A DNA stretch of 64,000 bases, from the NCBI RefSeq assembly GCF_000143535.2, contig NC_037325.1, forward strand, positions 1,612,001-1,676,000, given 5' to 3'. The notes under the pieces were generated by a model that had not been told where the DNA came from, did not search any database, and was given only the letters and a program-made list of their open reading frames with translations. The DNA is from Botrytis cinerea B05.10 (Eukaryota > Ascomycota > Leotiomycetes > Helotiales > Sclerotiniaceae). The position numbers and the translations under genes were made by a program. Shown one piece after another: positions 48,101-59,531 of this stretch (position 1 is its first letter; each line of letters begins with the position of its first letter).

Positions 48101-50086
48101 GAATACACCTGGCAATCTTTGGTGTTTTATGGTTTACCAAATGCATAATTCTACACAAATTATTTATATGAGTTACTGAGCAACTCATGTGAGGAAAGAA
48201 ACAATAGATGGCATGTGATTAACTTGAGGCTGCCGACCGGGATTATAATAGGAACAAAGAAGATACATGTACTGATGTATATTGTGGTAATTCTCAACCT
48301 TTTTGTTAACAGAATTGTTCTTTTGAACATTCTTTAGTAGTATTGAAATGTTACCAACTACTTCAAACGAATGTTGAATGCTAGAAAAAAGACTCTATTC
48401 GAACATTTGATATTGAGTCTCTATGATAACAAAATCTCTCCGCCAATCGCTATATATATAATATTACTAACACATTAAAATCATATTCAACATAAACAAC
48501 TCTTTGAACTCTGATATATCTTGTATGTCTTTCACGATTTACTTCGCGACATATACCACCCCATAATGTGTTATTTCTCCAATGATTGTTAAGATTCTGA
48601 AGTAGCATCATCATCCATAATTTCACAGAAATTTAAGCAAACAATCATTCTGGCTAGATACGAAATTCCACGTCATCTCTCAACATTCATGAAAAGCCTG
48701 GTTTTGTTTTGTCTAACAATTCCTGGTCCCTCTGTGATGACCGCAAAGATTTGCACGGTGATTTGATAAGCTCTGCAAGTTACATTATGCTTGAAAGTTA
48801 ATAAATCGAGTTTAGTGAACCATGAGTGACTCAGAATGGGTTGTGATTTGTAGCAAAAGGCGATAGACCTCAAAAATTCAAGCTAATAGATTATCAGCCA
48901 ATGCATGTACACTAAAGAGAATGCAGAACTTTCGAGCAATATACGAGGAATGCAAACTATCAACCAAGTCTTTACACATTTGGAATCAGCTGAAAGCATT
49001 ACTAGAGATCGCTCTGTCAGTGGATTATAGCGGTTTTCTCTATAAAAAAAAAAGCAAACGAAAAACCATGTGCAATTCGACGTCTCTGCTTGTTGTGGTA
49101 ATTGTGCCAAAATATAACGGTCATGTTTGTAAATAGAGGTAATCACGGCTCTTGAAATTCGACTCTTCCGAAATAAGGAGTTGTATATGTGATGGCTCAG
49201 CCACCAACTTCTCGAGTTGATGATATTGAAAGTTTATTGTAACTGAGGTACGTAAATCGGCACATGCTATGAAGAAAGGCAATATATTTACAACAGATCT
49301 GATTCTTATTTCACAATACAATGAGCATGGTTGTGAATATCATTTCAAGTTCAGTAACGTGAGACAGTCGAATTCAATGGCAAAACTCAAATCTACCATC
49401 TAATAAAGTCAAACCCCGCATTGTGAGCTTCACTCGAATGAGAAACAGTTCCTGAAAGATCCCATCGTTTAAGTCAAAGATTCAGTGTACAGTAGTATAT
49501 TTCAATGCGTTCATCAACTTTCCATGAACTTTACAAGGAAAAGTAATTCTCGATATACATTCTTCTGACACTGTCAAATCATAAGTTACCTCAGCATCCC
49601 TTGCTTAAGTTTCCAACAGTGCGTACTTTTATGATCCATACCTCACAGTCACTGCTGAACTAATAAGTGACGTACTTGATGTTTAATCTCACTGATTGAA
49701 TTTTAGCTATCTCATTTAACTTCGTATATCCAAGATCTCATAGTATGAGATCTTGCTATACGATACCTAACTTTCTCATGAGGGAAAACGTCTTCATTAT
49801 GCTTTGAGAAAGACATCATAGTATAGACATGCGGAAGATCTGCGCAATTCAGGACAGTTCATTGATTTCATGAGAGTATGACATTCTGATGCTTTTTGAT
49901 GCGTTCCTCCATTCGAGTGTAGTTTGGGTTAAGTGATCAATAGCCGAAACTCAATGATAATCTTGATATAAGAAGTGCAATGGACGACGAGAGACACAGC
50001 AGCCATACACCATAAGACCTCATTTGCTTTATTAAATCAGAATTTCCTTTGAATATCTTTCACACGATACCTCCCTCTCCACAGCC
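48101..50086. other. 2-kb AT-rich intergenic region
   Basis: No supported gene; frames of 60-90 codons on both strands lack motifs. The final 100 bases are the pyrimidine-rich leader of the RNase III-fold gene. Confidence 0.45.
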
Positions 50087-50568
50087 ATGTGTCTCAGAAC
50101 ATACGTAAAGAATAAGTTGGACTACGACTTCAAGGAAGACGAATTGCTTACAGAGGCCCTCGTCACGAGCGGGGTTGTCTTTGGCGCAAATTCGACTGTC
50201 GAGCGGCAGGGAAATAGACGACTGGCATTGATTGGAGATGCATTGATCCGTCTCGAGCTTGTCTATACCAAGTATTTAGATGGAGCAACTCTAGGTAAGT
50301 TATAGACCCACCACCGCGAGTGAAGGCTAACCGAATATTAGAAACCTCCCAGAAATGCGTTTCGAAGAACGCTTCAAATCGAAATCTTGGAGCCATCGGC
50401 CAGCAAAATGGTTTGATAGATCAGATGATTTTCCCGGTTAATCAGCAGAAGCCAGGGGAATACACTGTTGCGACAACAGTCGAAGCTCTCATTGGAGCCA
50501 TCTGGTTAGATTCGGAACAAGATTTCGGAGTGATTGGTAGAGTTATTCGAGCGTTGCATATCGAATAA
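50087..50568 (+). CDS. single-domain RNase III-fold protein
   Basis: Two exons (50087-50294, 50342-50568) around a 47-base intron give 144 residues, essentially one RNase III domain. YDFKEDELLTEALVTSG aligns with the paralogue at 33857. The signature reads NRRLALIGDALI: the usual first Glu is Ala, the Asp is kept. The second cluster reads TTVEALIGAIWLD: the usual Asp is Thr, the Glu is kept. So two of four metal-binding acids are missing. There is no dsRNA-binding domain, signal peptide or NLS. It may be a dimerising pseudo-enzyme, as known for some mitochondrial ribosomal RNase III-like proteins, or a partner or inhibitor of a Dicer-type enzyme; both are guesses. Confidence 0.8.
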
Positions 50569-51299
50569 CACGTCGGTTGATCTATTCAGGTGTATTGCAT
50601 ATCATAAGATACGTTAGCAAAACCTCTTCATGATAGCAAATCCAACCAGACTTCACAAGTCATCGCATTTTCAACACAGAATCAACTTGAATGATATTTC
50701 CGGTGCAATTTGGTGTCCTCCAAGTGATAAGGAAGATCAATGGAACTAGAATTATTTGTTGTCTTTCTATCAATGTAAAATGTTTCCAAACTGCTGGTAA
50801 CACCTCAATGATAATTGTGAAGTTTTCATACTAGATCCAATGCCTTGATCGATATTATGTATAATCTATCCTGGGCTTGAAGCTATGAGAACTAGGTGTG
50901 ATACGCTTGTGTGCTAGCGCGCGCTCATATGTGCATATTCACTCGTGACGTGGAGAACTTTACTAGTCGCTTGACATATGTAAAAGACAGTATTCAACAT
51001 ACTATATCCAGAAAAGTATACTTTGATATTGCAAAATCTTAAATCCACTCACCCATCCTAGCGCTCAACATAGAAATATAAACTATATAGTAAGTATGAC
51101 CTCTCTGTTTTATCATTAGTCTAATCATAAGCTACCTGTGAATAATCTTGCACGTTGAGATTGTAAATCTGTAAAACACACAGCTTACCACCGTATCGTT
51201 TATAAAATTCGCTTACAAACATCTACCCTACCACATGCTTTCTTATTTTCAAGATTGAGAGATTCCTCATCCTGTTCAGATTGAGATATTCTCTATTAA
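50569..51299. other. intergenic
   Basis: Between the RNase III-fold gene and the solo LTR. AT-rich, no gene or structured repeat seen. Confidence 0.5.
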
Positions 51300-51559
51300 T
51301 GTAAAAGAAAAGAAGGCGACAGAGATAATATAAGAAAGGTCTTCTTGTATATTATAAATCAACTAAACAATCAACTCACTATATAACAGTAACAAAATGA
51401 AATAATATATTTAAAGCTTAAGCATATAAACACGAAGAATCAAATTAGAGAACAGAAAATAGATTGCTTTCTTTACATCTACAAAAAAAAACAGCGTTAT
51501 AAATACTAGCTAATAAGTTGTTATGTGACTTCCACCTGAGGTCACGTTTTCCGCGCACA
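51300..51559 (-). repeat. diverged solo LTR of a related element
   Basis: It starts TGTAAAAG..AGAAGG like the complete element's LTR and ends with TATAAATACTA, then a GTGAC...GTCACGTTTT palindrome and CACA, in the same order and spacing (260 against 271 bp). The middle is diverged. The flanks TTAA and TTAG may be a decayed target duplication. The orientation matches the complete element. Confidence 0.65.
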
Positions 51560-51734
51560 TTAGTTCTCAAGGAAATCCTCGATATAATTTATTCAGAAGT
51601 ATCTTATCACAGAGCTAGACTAATCGATATGTATTAACTTGCAACCCGGAAAATACATTAACAAATGCACATCATAACGACTATACAAACCCACTTTTGC
51701 CAAACTCAACCCGAAGGAAATCTGACATTGGCGT
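51560..51734. other. short spacer
   Basis: No feature seen apart from the possible 3' UTR of the small minus-strand ORF. Confidence 0.4.
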
Positions 51735-51980
51735 CTAACCCCGGTTGGTTGCGAATCGATAATCGATATTAAAAAGTACGACTGTGCCACGAGCAACAGG
51801 ACAGAAACCTTTTGACTTTTCAAACGCGACGCAGATTCCAATTTCCATTCCGATTTGATTCTCCGCAGAGTGATCGAAAGCGAACACTCCATTGTCCCCA
51901 TCTCCAACAACCCAATATGAAGATTCTCCCGATACCCGACTCGAAACTGCGAGAAACAACAGCAGGACAATTTCTACCAT
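51735..51980 (-). CDS. possible small secreted protein
   Basis: 81 residues starting MVEIVLLLFLAVSSRVSG, which fits a signal peptide, followed by a short soluble part with two Cys (GICVAF, GFCPVA). A long pyrimidine tract precedes it on the minus strand, as in fungal promoters. There is no homology I recognise, so this could be a chance ORF. Confidence 0.3.
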   Translation of the reverse strand: MVEIVLLLFLAVSSRVSGESSYWVVGDGDNGVFAFDHSAENQIGMEIGICVAFEKSKGFCPVARGTVVLFNIDYRFATNRG

Positions 51981-52418
51981 GCCATTCCATAAGTTAATCC
52001 ACTCCTCGATAAAGAAAAGGCAGCAAAAAGAAAAGGAAAAGAAAAAAAAGAAAAAGAGAGAATCCATCCACAAAATCCCACAATACAATACAATAAATAC
52101 TCAATCCACCCACCATCCACTCGCACACCTCTTTCTCGCTTCCCAAATCGCCACTTTATACTCCCCATCTATACGGAACGACATCAGAATGCAGGCTCGT
52201 CCATGGCAGCGTGCAAATCAGGCCCGTTCGGTTCGGTTCGGTTCAATTCGCAGCAGATGGAAATAGGTATGTGGGGAGCAAACAAGACCCAGGAAGTAAA
52301 CGCAGCCAGAGACCATATTACCAAGGCTAATACATACAGATTGACGCGACCGAGCCAGCGCAGATGCATACTGGGACGATGCAAGGCGAGAACGAATCAT
52401 GAAATCGGGAGATCTATT

Positions 52419-52442
52419 TCTCTCTCTCTCTCTCTTTCTCTC
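52419..52442. repeat. CT microsatellite
   Basis: CT dinucleotide run with a TTTCTC break, 24 bases. Confidence 0.9.
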
Positions 52443-52686
52443 GAATGAATCGACCAGAGCTAGCAGTAGCGCAGTCAAGCGAGGAAAACGCAGGAGGGAG
52501 GCCAAGACTGGCACTGGCACTGGCTCCACGAAGCGAGAAATGTCATTCGAGAGAATACAAGAGAGATCTTGCAAACGTACTTTCACGCACCGAAGAATCG
52601 ATTCGATGGGATGAACAAGAAAGAAGGGATATTATCCACCAGGTGGCACGGTCAAGCACGGAGTATTCCACATGTGTGGACACGTC

Positions 52687-52707
52687 TTTTTTTTTTTTTT
52701 TTTTTTT
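52687..52707. repeat. poly-T run (21)
   Basis: Homopolymer of 21 T. Confidence 0.95.
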
Positions 52708-52802
52708 CGCGCTTCGCAAGAGAACAGGAGGGAATGGGAATACCAACCAGCCAGTGTGATGTTCTCCTATGACGAGGAGATGTACATATTATTAGCAACG
52801 AC

Positions 52803-52826
52803 CAATCAATCAATCAATCAATCAAT
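52803..52826. repeat. (CAAT)6 microsatellite
   Basis: Six perfect tetranucleotide units. Confidence 0.95.
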
Positions 52827-53216
52827 CGCTCACTATCCATCTTCTTCAATTCTTCATCTCCTCAATTAATCTTTCCTTTTACTCTATTCATCTAGCAATC
52901 TAGCGTAAATTAACGTAACTAATTCTCATTTCAAGAATGCACACACCACAACACAACACAGTACAAAAAAATCAAAGAAACTATTTGCAAGAAACAAAAA
53001 AGGGGGTATTTATATTCCATATCTAAAGTGCGTGCGCTCTTCCAGGCCTCAAGTACCCATCTCCTCGAGTATCTCGAGTCCAAGTTCTCTATTTGTTCTG
53101 TCCTTCCATGATTTGCTATACTCTATCTTATCCGACCCGACTTATCCCAATTCGACAAACGATGCAATAACTTGCCCGTGAATCAATCCCGTCTTATCCC
53201 ATCCTATCCCACCAAA

Positions 53217-53232
53217 CCATCCATCCATCCAT
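53217..53232. repeat. (CCAT)4 microsatellite
   Basis: Four perfect tetranucleotide units. Confidence 0.9.
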
Positions 53233-53524
53233 CCTATTCCCCATGAAAAATATATCCCAAGCGAAAGAAAGACAAGAGAAAACATATAATGTATCCGCTA
53301 GTCCATCGTGCATGTCATATCATATCATGACCATGCTAGCCAGCTAGACCCTCATTGTGCTATACCGATGCATCAATCCATTCCGTAACTCAGTATCCTC
53401 CATCTCCACTCCATACAAATGAAATGAAGCCTTTCCTTTCCTAAGAAGCAAGCAACGCACGCTATGCAATAATAAAACAATAATCCGATCGCAATGCAAG
53501 AAGGTGAGAACTTGTCCACTTCAC

Positions 53525-56500
53525 TTACATCTCTAGCCTTGAAGTTTTCCTGAACAATCTCTTAGTACCTCCAACTTTATCCATTTCTCCCAAACTTTGT
53601 CTATGACCACCTTTACGTCTTTCCTTCTCCTTCTCCGTACTTGCCAACATGACTTTCTCCTTCATACCTTCAACCCATTCTAGATCCTTTTGATCTAATT
53701 CCTTTTGTTTACCTCTTGGTCCAGCAAGACCCAATGAAGTATCTTCTTCATTCCAATCTAGTCTTGAGGAACTTCTAGAGACGGCTGATTGAGGTGTATC
53801 ATTGGTATTTGGTTCACGTTGAACTTCAGCAAATGGTGTAGCTGGAAGGGGAGGTACCGCATCAGAAGAAGAGAATGTAGACTTTCTTGTTTTGCGAACA
53901 CCGAGGGATGATTTGGGTCGATCAACGGCAGTTGATGGACGAACACTCATCGCAGATGCAGAACGAGGACCAGGTGTGTTACGACCAGGTCCAGGCGTAG
54001 TACGTCCATTATCACGAACAGTAGAACCCCCAGATGGAATACGTGATTGTAAATCTTGAACCTCGACTTTATCGTTATCCACTGGCGCTCTTCGTCCATG
54101 ATGACTTGCATATTCTTTGAGATATTCTCCAAGATCGGCCCAACCACCTCCAACACGTACCATGACTCTTTCACCATTCTCACCCACTAGGCGAACAAAA
54201 AGCTTAATTGGCTTTTCACCACTTGACCTAGATAGATGATAAACTTTAATCTCTGGATTACCGTTCTGAGGTCTGTGACGAGGAGTGCCACTCTTCGCAT
54301 ACGCAGGAGCAAGTGTAAATGATGGAGTTGGGGCACGTAAGCTGCCAATTGAAGATTGCGAACGAACTGCAGGCATCGAGGGAGTAACCGAGCGACGAGT
54401 CTTCCGAGTACGAACTCCTTTAGTATCTTGCTTTTCTTCTGGTTCGGAGCGAAGCCGAATATGCGCTGGAATTGATTGAAGTAAAGAACTAATTTGTTGT
54501 TGCAGTTGGTCATCGCTGTTGTTGCTGACGGGCGAGGCAGGGATAGATTCGAGAGCATTGCCACTAGGAAAAAAAGAAGAATCATCAGATGTGGATATCA
54601 AGTGAGAGAAATCAGGACTTTCGAGAAGTTTACGAGGGCGGCGTATAGCTTTGGTTGGAACCCCTGGTGGAGACCCAGGTGGAGTGTTATCATATTTCTG
54701 AAGATCATGTGACCATTTTTGTGGGAGGGGGAAATCTTCAAATGTTACCGTAGATGCACCATCAGAGTCATGATCGACAGGGCTTGGACTAGCCTCTGGT
54801 GTCATTTTAGATTCGCAACGGTCCGAGAGTGAATCATCTGAAGCATCACTACCACGAGTATGATTGCTTTGACTACCATCAACAATTATGGAAGGCCTGC
54901 GGGCTTCCATTTGTGCATTTAACAGATCGAATTCCATCGCATCAGGATTAAACCTTTGGGCACTCTCTGAAGCACCATCGCTGCTAGCTATTGTAGAATT
55001 GCGAGAGGCGCTAGATAAATATGCTGATGCCTTCAGATTTTGAGCTTTTGCATGACTATTCTGTGCCGATTCGTGGGATGTAGAAGAAATACCCAGTTGT
55101 TTCGCTAAAGCAATGCTAGAAGCTGGCGCATTCAAGACAGCATCTTTCTTTGGCGAAGTGATTGAATCCTGGGAAGCAAAGAATCCCCGTTCTATGCCGA
55201 TGATATGGGGTGAGCTCAAACTACGCAATCTTGCCAATCCAGATCCTGTAGGGGGGCTCATAGTTGGACTTGGGAATTTATCAAGAATGGCTGATGATGG
55301 TCGTATAGATATTTGGGGGGCTGTGACGTGTAAATCATGACTCGAGGTTTGTGGTGATTCGTCATTCGAAATGGTACGTCTCAATGCATTTGCGAAAGTA
55401 TGTCCGAATTTGGGAACTTTGGTGAAGCTTCTGACGCTAGACGAGCGAGTTAAAGGAGTACGTGAAAGCGCACCGCTGCCAGTCTGTTGCCAGGGCTGAG
55501 AATCTAATAATGGAGATGGTGTTTGAGGGGGAGATGGGCTTTTCGAAATTAAAGTTTGCGTAGCTTCATGGTCTGGCACTTGAGCAGTGCATAGATTTGG
55601 TGTTTTCGCCGGTGTAGACAATAACCTATTGGGTGTGTTCATAGACTCTGGTTGAAGGGGAGTAGTAGGCACCGCTTCGTGAACATTCACATCTCCTTCC
55701 ACTGTACCATTTTTGATCGCAGATGCTCTAGCACTTTTGGCCTGCACAGTCGCAATTGCGGCCAATTCTCCATCTGTAATTTTACGATCTGCTGAAACGA
55801 CCCATTCGCCATAATCGCGTTCGAGGTTTTCCATCCTGTCCAACCAACTATCTGGCAAGGTATCCATCCTGCCTTCCAAAGTATCCAGCATGTAATCCAG
55901 ATCTCTCCCAAGAATCGTGACTTTGGCCTGTAAAACATTTTTCATGACTTCGAAAGTTTGTCGAGAAAGAACCGTATCCGCCATTTCACCAGAACCAGCA
56001 GCATTTGCCCCTGCCATCTTTATAGCCTGCCATCCCGAATTCAATGCCATCTCCGCATCATCCAACCCTAGCAACAGCGGCGGCACTCTTCGAAGTACAG
56101 AAAGACGAATGCCCCATATATCCAATAAACGCGTCAATTTCGCCAGATTCGGTAATGCCTGCAATACCGTGGCGGTAACTATAGCTGTGAAATCATCCAT
56201 CATCGGATACGAGGCAAGGAAGGCGGGAATGGCAATGTTAGAAGGCGAAGAGGATCGAGAGTTCACCGAAAAGTGTGTGTCCAAAACCTGTCGTTTTATC
56301 TCCTCCACCTTCAAATCATCCATACCCTCTCCAATTTCTTCTATCCGGTACTCATATCGCACAACCTGATCGAACAGCAGACTCCCACAGTACTGCGGCT
56401 CGGTATCTTCTTCATCCTGTTGTTCCGCGCCATTGTCCGACTTTGGTGGTGATACTCTTATGCTCTTTGAAGCGTCAGGAGCTTCGAATCCTGCCGATCC

Positions 56501-56812
56501 TCCGGTTTGGGGCCATGGCCAATCTGATAATTCATCCAACCATTCTTGCACTTTCTTGGATGCTAAGGTTGCGCGTATGCCGAATGCTCGATCCGCCGGC
56601 GATGCAGCTTCGATGCTCGTCTTCAATTTGCCGGTTGGGGAAGTGAAAGCTTGCAGGGTTGTGGTGGGCGTGAGGTCGGATAGGAGGTCATCGGCAATAT
56701 GTGATCGACTTGAGGATCTATTGGGGGATCTTGCTCTTGAAGCAGATCTTGGGTGAAGTAATGGAGGAGCGAGCCTCGAGGTCGAAGGAGTCATAACTGT
56801 TGTGCTCTCCAT
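53525..56812 (-). CDS. KAR9/GAS2-type microtubule-associated protein
   Basis: Single exon, 1,095 residues. Residues about 70-350 are the KAR9-like helical domain, seen in VQEWLDELSDWPWP and in LPNLAKLTRLLDIWGIRLSVLRRVPPLLLGL. A long Ser/Pro-rich linker follows with many SP/TP sites, probable CDK targets. Around 853-922 lies a GAS2-like module (KLFVRLVGENGERVMVRVGGGWADLGEYL), known to bind microtubules. Directly after it, SRIP at 923-926 in a basic Ser-rich setting is an SxIP motif, the EB1/Bim1 recognition signal. In yeast Kar9 links microtubule plus ends to actin transport for spindle positioning; the same role is inferred here. Confidence 0.88.
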   Translation of the reverse strand: MESTTVMTPSTSRLAPPLLHPRSASRARSPNRSSSRSHIADDLLSDLTPTTTLQAFTSPTGKLKTSIEAASPADRAFGIRATLASKKVQEWLDELSDWPWPQTGGSAGFEAPDASKSIRVSPPKSDNGAEQQDEEDTEPQYCGSLLFDQVVRYEYRIEEIGEGMDDLKVEEIKRQVLDTHFSVNSRSSSPSNIAIPAFLASYPMMDDFTAIVTATVLQALPNLAKLTRLLDIWGIRLSVLRRVPPLLLGLDDAEMALNSGWQAIKMAGANAAGSGEMADTVLSRQTFEVMKNVLQAKVTILGRDLDYMLDTLEGRMDTLPDSWLDRMENLERDYGEWVVSADRKITDGELAAIATVQAKSARASAIKNGTVEGDVNVHEAVPTTPLQPESMNTPNRLLSTPAKTPNLCTAQVPDHEATQTLISKSPSPPQTPSPLLDSQPWQQTGSGALSRTPLTRSSSVRSFTKVPKFGHTFANALRRTISNDESPQTSSHDLHVTAPQISIRPSSAILDKFPSPTMSPPTGSGLARLRSLSSPHIIGIERGFFASQDSITSPKKDAVLNAPASSIALAKQLGISSTSHESAQNSHAKAQNLKASAYLSSASRNSTIASSDGASESAQRFNPDAMEFDLLNAQMEARRPSIIVDGSQSNHTRGSDASDDSLSDRCESKMTPEASPSPVDHDSDGASTVTFEDFPLPQKWSHDLQKYDNTPPGSPPGVPTKAIRRPRKLLESPDFSHLISTSDDSSFFPSGNALESIPASPVSNNSDDQLQQQISSLLQSIPAHIRLRSEPEEKQDTKGVRTRKTRRSVTPSMPAVRSQSSIGSLRAPTPSFTLAPAYAKSGTPRHRPQNGNPEIKVYHLSRSSGEKPIKLFVRLVGENGERVMVRVGGGWADLGEYLKEYASHHGRRAPVDNDKVEVQDLQSRIPSGGSTVRDNGRTTPGPGRNTPGPRSASAMSVRPSTAVDRPKSSLGVRKTRKSTFSSSDAVPPLPATPFAEVQREPNTNDTPQSAVSRSSSRLDWNEEDTSLGLAGPRGKQKELDQKDLEWVEGMKEKVMLASTEKEKERRKGGHRQSLGEMDKVGGTKRLFRKTSRLEM

Positions 56813-58132
56813 GTTTGATTATGTTTGCTGATTAGAGGTGTATTATTTTAATGAGGAAATCGCAGGCGCATTGCTCACAAGAGACCTTAAAAGAGAGATG
56901 GTCTACAAGCATAAGAGAGGTTGAAACATAATCGACTGGGAATCAAGAGAAGGTGAAAGGTCATGCAAGCTGTTTCGAGTGACGCCCTGTTACAGGCTTC
57001 GTCGTTCGTCGTTCAAGGCGGTTGCTTGCATGATTTTCTTTAGGTGTGGGTCGTTGTACACAAGTTGTCTTGAACACCGCACCTTGCAGCAGGGACTAGA
57101 CGAGACGAATGTTCTTCTTTCCGAGATCTCGTTCTTTCTGGATGTGGAGAACTCTTGGGGGGTTTGAGTTTGGGGGAAGGGGGGGGATTTCTTTTTCTTC
57201 TTTTTGCCCCTTTCAATTGTTCTGTGCGATGGCGATGGAGCTCTCGGAAGGTTTCAAGGAATACGATCAAGAGCGTAAGGCGTATAATAGATTGGTGGTG
57301 AGAGCATGTGGAACGGCTGATGGTTGAATGATTAAGGATTAATGATTAATGATTAACTAGTGATTAGTGATTAATGCCAGTACAAGGGATCAAGAGGAGA
57401 CAATGGTTGGTACGAGCAGTTGGCAGGAAACAAGTAACAAGTCAATAGAAAGAGGAAACGGGAGAAGAGACCAAGCAAAGTTGTCGGTTGCGTGAGCGGT
57501 ATTGGCATTGGGATTGTATGTATGTGTTTAAGAGAGATTGGCTCGAGATCGGCTCCAGGTTGGTTGTTGGGTCGAATGGTAATAATAAATTGGTAATTGG
57601 TAAATTGGTAATTGGCAAATTAGCCCCGTTGAGGATTAAATGGTATAAAATTATGAAATCCGGCCTCGACGCTAATATTGGATTTAATCTGGATGTCGTC
57701 GATCCGATTTCCATGGCATGGATCCTTTTTTGATTTCTTTTCTTTTCTTTTCTTTGGCTTATGAGAATGCGCCTCCAATCTCGGCCCCTCTGTCTCCTGC
57801 CCACAATTGTATAATTGGACGCATGGGTGGAACATGGAGAAAAGATTGAAAATGGCTGGGGGGATTTGACAGATGTGGATCAGACATCTCCGTCCGTCCT
57901 GGCACCGGACCGGTATTTCTTCAAATTATTATTAGACATTTACGCGGTATTTTATGAAACATTGTATTTGAGATGTGCGATATGCAGGTAGGTACGTACC
58001 GATGATAGGTAGGGAGGTATACGGTATACAGAGCTTGCATGCATGAGAGTGTTTCTCTTTCTTTCTTTTTTGGAGTCTTGAAGATATATTTTGTTTTTAT
58101 ATGAATCCACTATTGACGGACTCGATAGGGAG

Positions 58133-58172
58133 GTATGTATGTTGTATGTTGTATGTCGTATGTCGTATGTCG
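58133..58172. repeat. GTATGTT/C 7-bp tandem repeat
   Basis: About six imperfect units of GTATGTT or GTATGTC. Confidence 0.85.
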
Positions 58173-58262
58173 TCGGTCCTGTCGCTGTGTAGGCCATCTC
58201 TCTAGTCTGCCTCCACGGCAGTGGCTCCCAGAGGGCCAGCGGAGCGTCACTCGGTATATATT

Positions 58263-58305
58263 ATATGAACGTTTATATGAATGTTTATACGAATGTTTAT
58301 ATGAG
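58263..58305. repeat. 12-bp tandem repeat
   Basis: About 3.5 units of ATATGAATGTTT with C/T variants. Confidence 0.8.
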
Positions 58306-58925
58306 GAGTTATACACCGACCGAAATATCCACCATCCACCCATCATTCATTATGTCATCCATGCATAAATGCGGTGTCTATCAAACGGTGAAGTGAACAG
58401 TACTGACGAATGCGAAATGATATATAAAATGGTTAACTACCATCTATTGACATTTATTAACTAGATCCAATGCATCTACATGACCGAATATCCCTTCAAG
58501 TATTACTAAGCATCTTCTTTTTCTCTCCCAGCCACCATCACCGATGATCATTAACTACCAGTCTAGAATATATTCCAGATGATGACGAGATGGATGACGA
58601 ACCGATGGTTGACGAGCTGAAACTTTGTTATGCTTTGGGGATTTTGGCGACTGTGGTGAGTACAATGAGTGAGTACTGAGTGAGTACACCGTACGTATGT
58701 ATGACATGCAATGCGATGTGATGCGATAAGATCAATACAATAGTTACATCGTAGTACGATGCAATACGATACAATACAATATAGTATATGATGACAACGC
58801 AGTACAATAAAACACAATACAACACAACTTATTAAGCGCACTCTGGGTAGGATATTCTCATTAGATGTCATGATCGATCTCGAGCATGAGATGTGTTTTG
58901 CAGGGGAATGGCTTTGGTTTGTGAG

Positions 58926-58961
58926 GGATATGGGATATGGGATATGGGATATGGGATATGG
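58926..58961. repeat. GGGATAT 7-bp tandem repeat
   Basis: About five near-perfect units. Confidence 0.9.
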
Positions 58962-59531
58962 TTGATTCTATATCGATGCTATTTTTCGGTTCAAGCATCT
59001 GTTTGTTTGTGTGTGTAGAGATTTGTAGGTGAGGATGTCACGGGGAACTTTTCAGCTTCATGTCATTCGGTACATGAATCCCTCAGAGGTACTTGGTATT
59101 CAGATCCATCTCAACTTACGCTTGTCTCTTCATGGCTTCACAGCTTCGCCTTTACTCTTGCAGCGCCGGTGAGTTCTTCCTCGTTGCTTAATCGCAATCC
59201 AGCAGCTGCTCAGTGATCAATCTATCTCAGTAATGTCGCTTCCCAATTGGCAACGACAACTCTTACGGAAGGAACGATCTCTTCTTCATCCGCCTCCATC
59301 CGGCCTGTGTACATCCACGTTCACGTTCACATTCACAAATGCTTTTCTCTTCCCAATTTCCATTCTTCTTCTATTCACCATTGCTATTAAGTCAATATCA
59401 TCAAATCCATTTGGCTTCATCGCATTATTGCTTTTGCTTTGTCAATTCTAGCTATATCAAAGATACATTCTTCTTCTCGCATCATCATCATCTCAAAATT
59501 GTCATTTGAAGCATCATAAGCATTGTTCATC

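Larger units (their letters stand above)
51981..53524. other. microsatellite-rich spacer downstream of KAR9 gene
   Basis: No gene supported. It contains a CT run, a T21 run, (CAAT)6 and (CCAT)4, listed separately. Part is the 3' UTR of the minus-strand KAR9-like gene. Confidence 0.55.
56813..59531. other. 2.7-kb repeat-rich intergenic region
   Basis: Lies between the starts of the KAR9-like gene (minus) and the GPI-protein gene (plus), so it carries two divergent promoters. No gene supported. It is dominated by short direct repeats listed separately and by TGATTAA (57,330-57,375) and TAATTGG (57,585-57,620) repeats. Confidence 0.55.
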
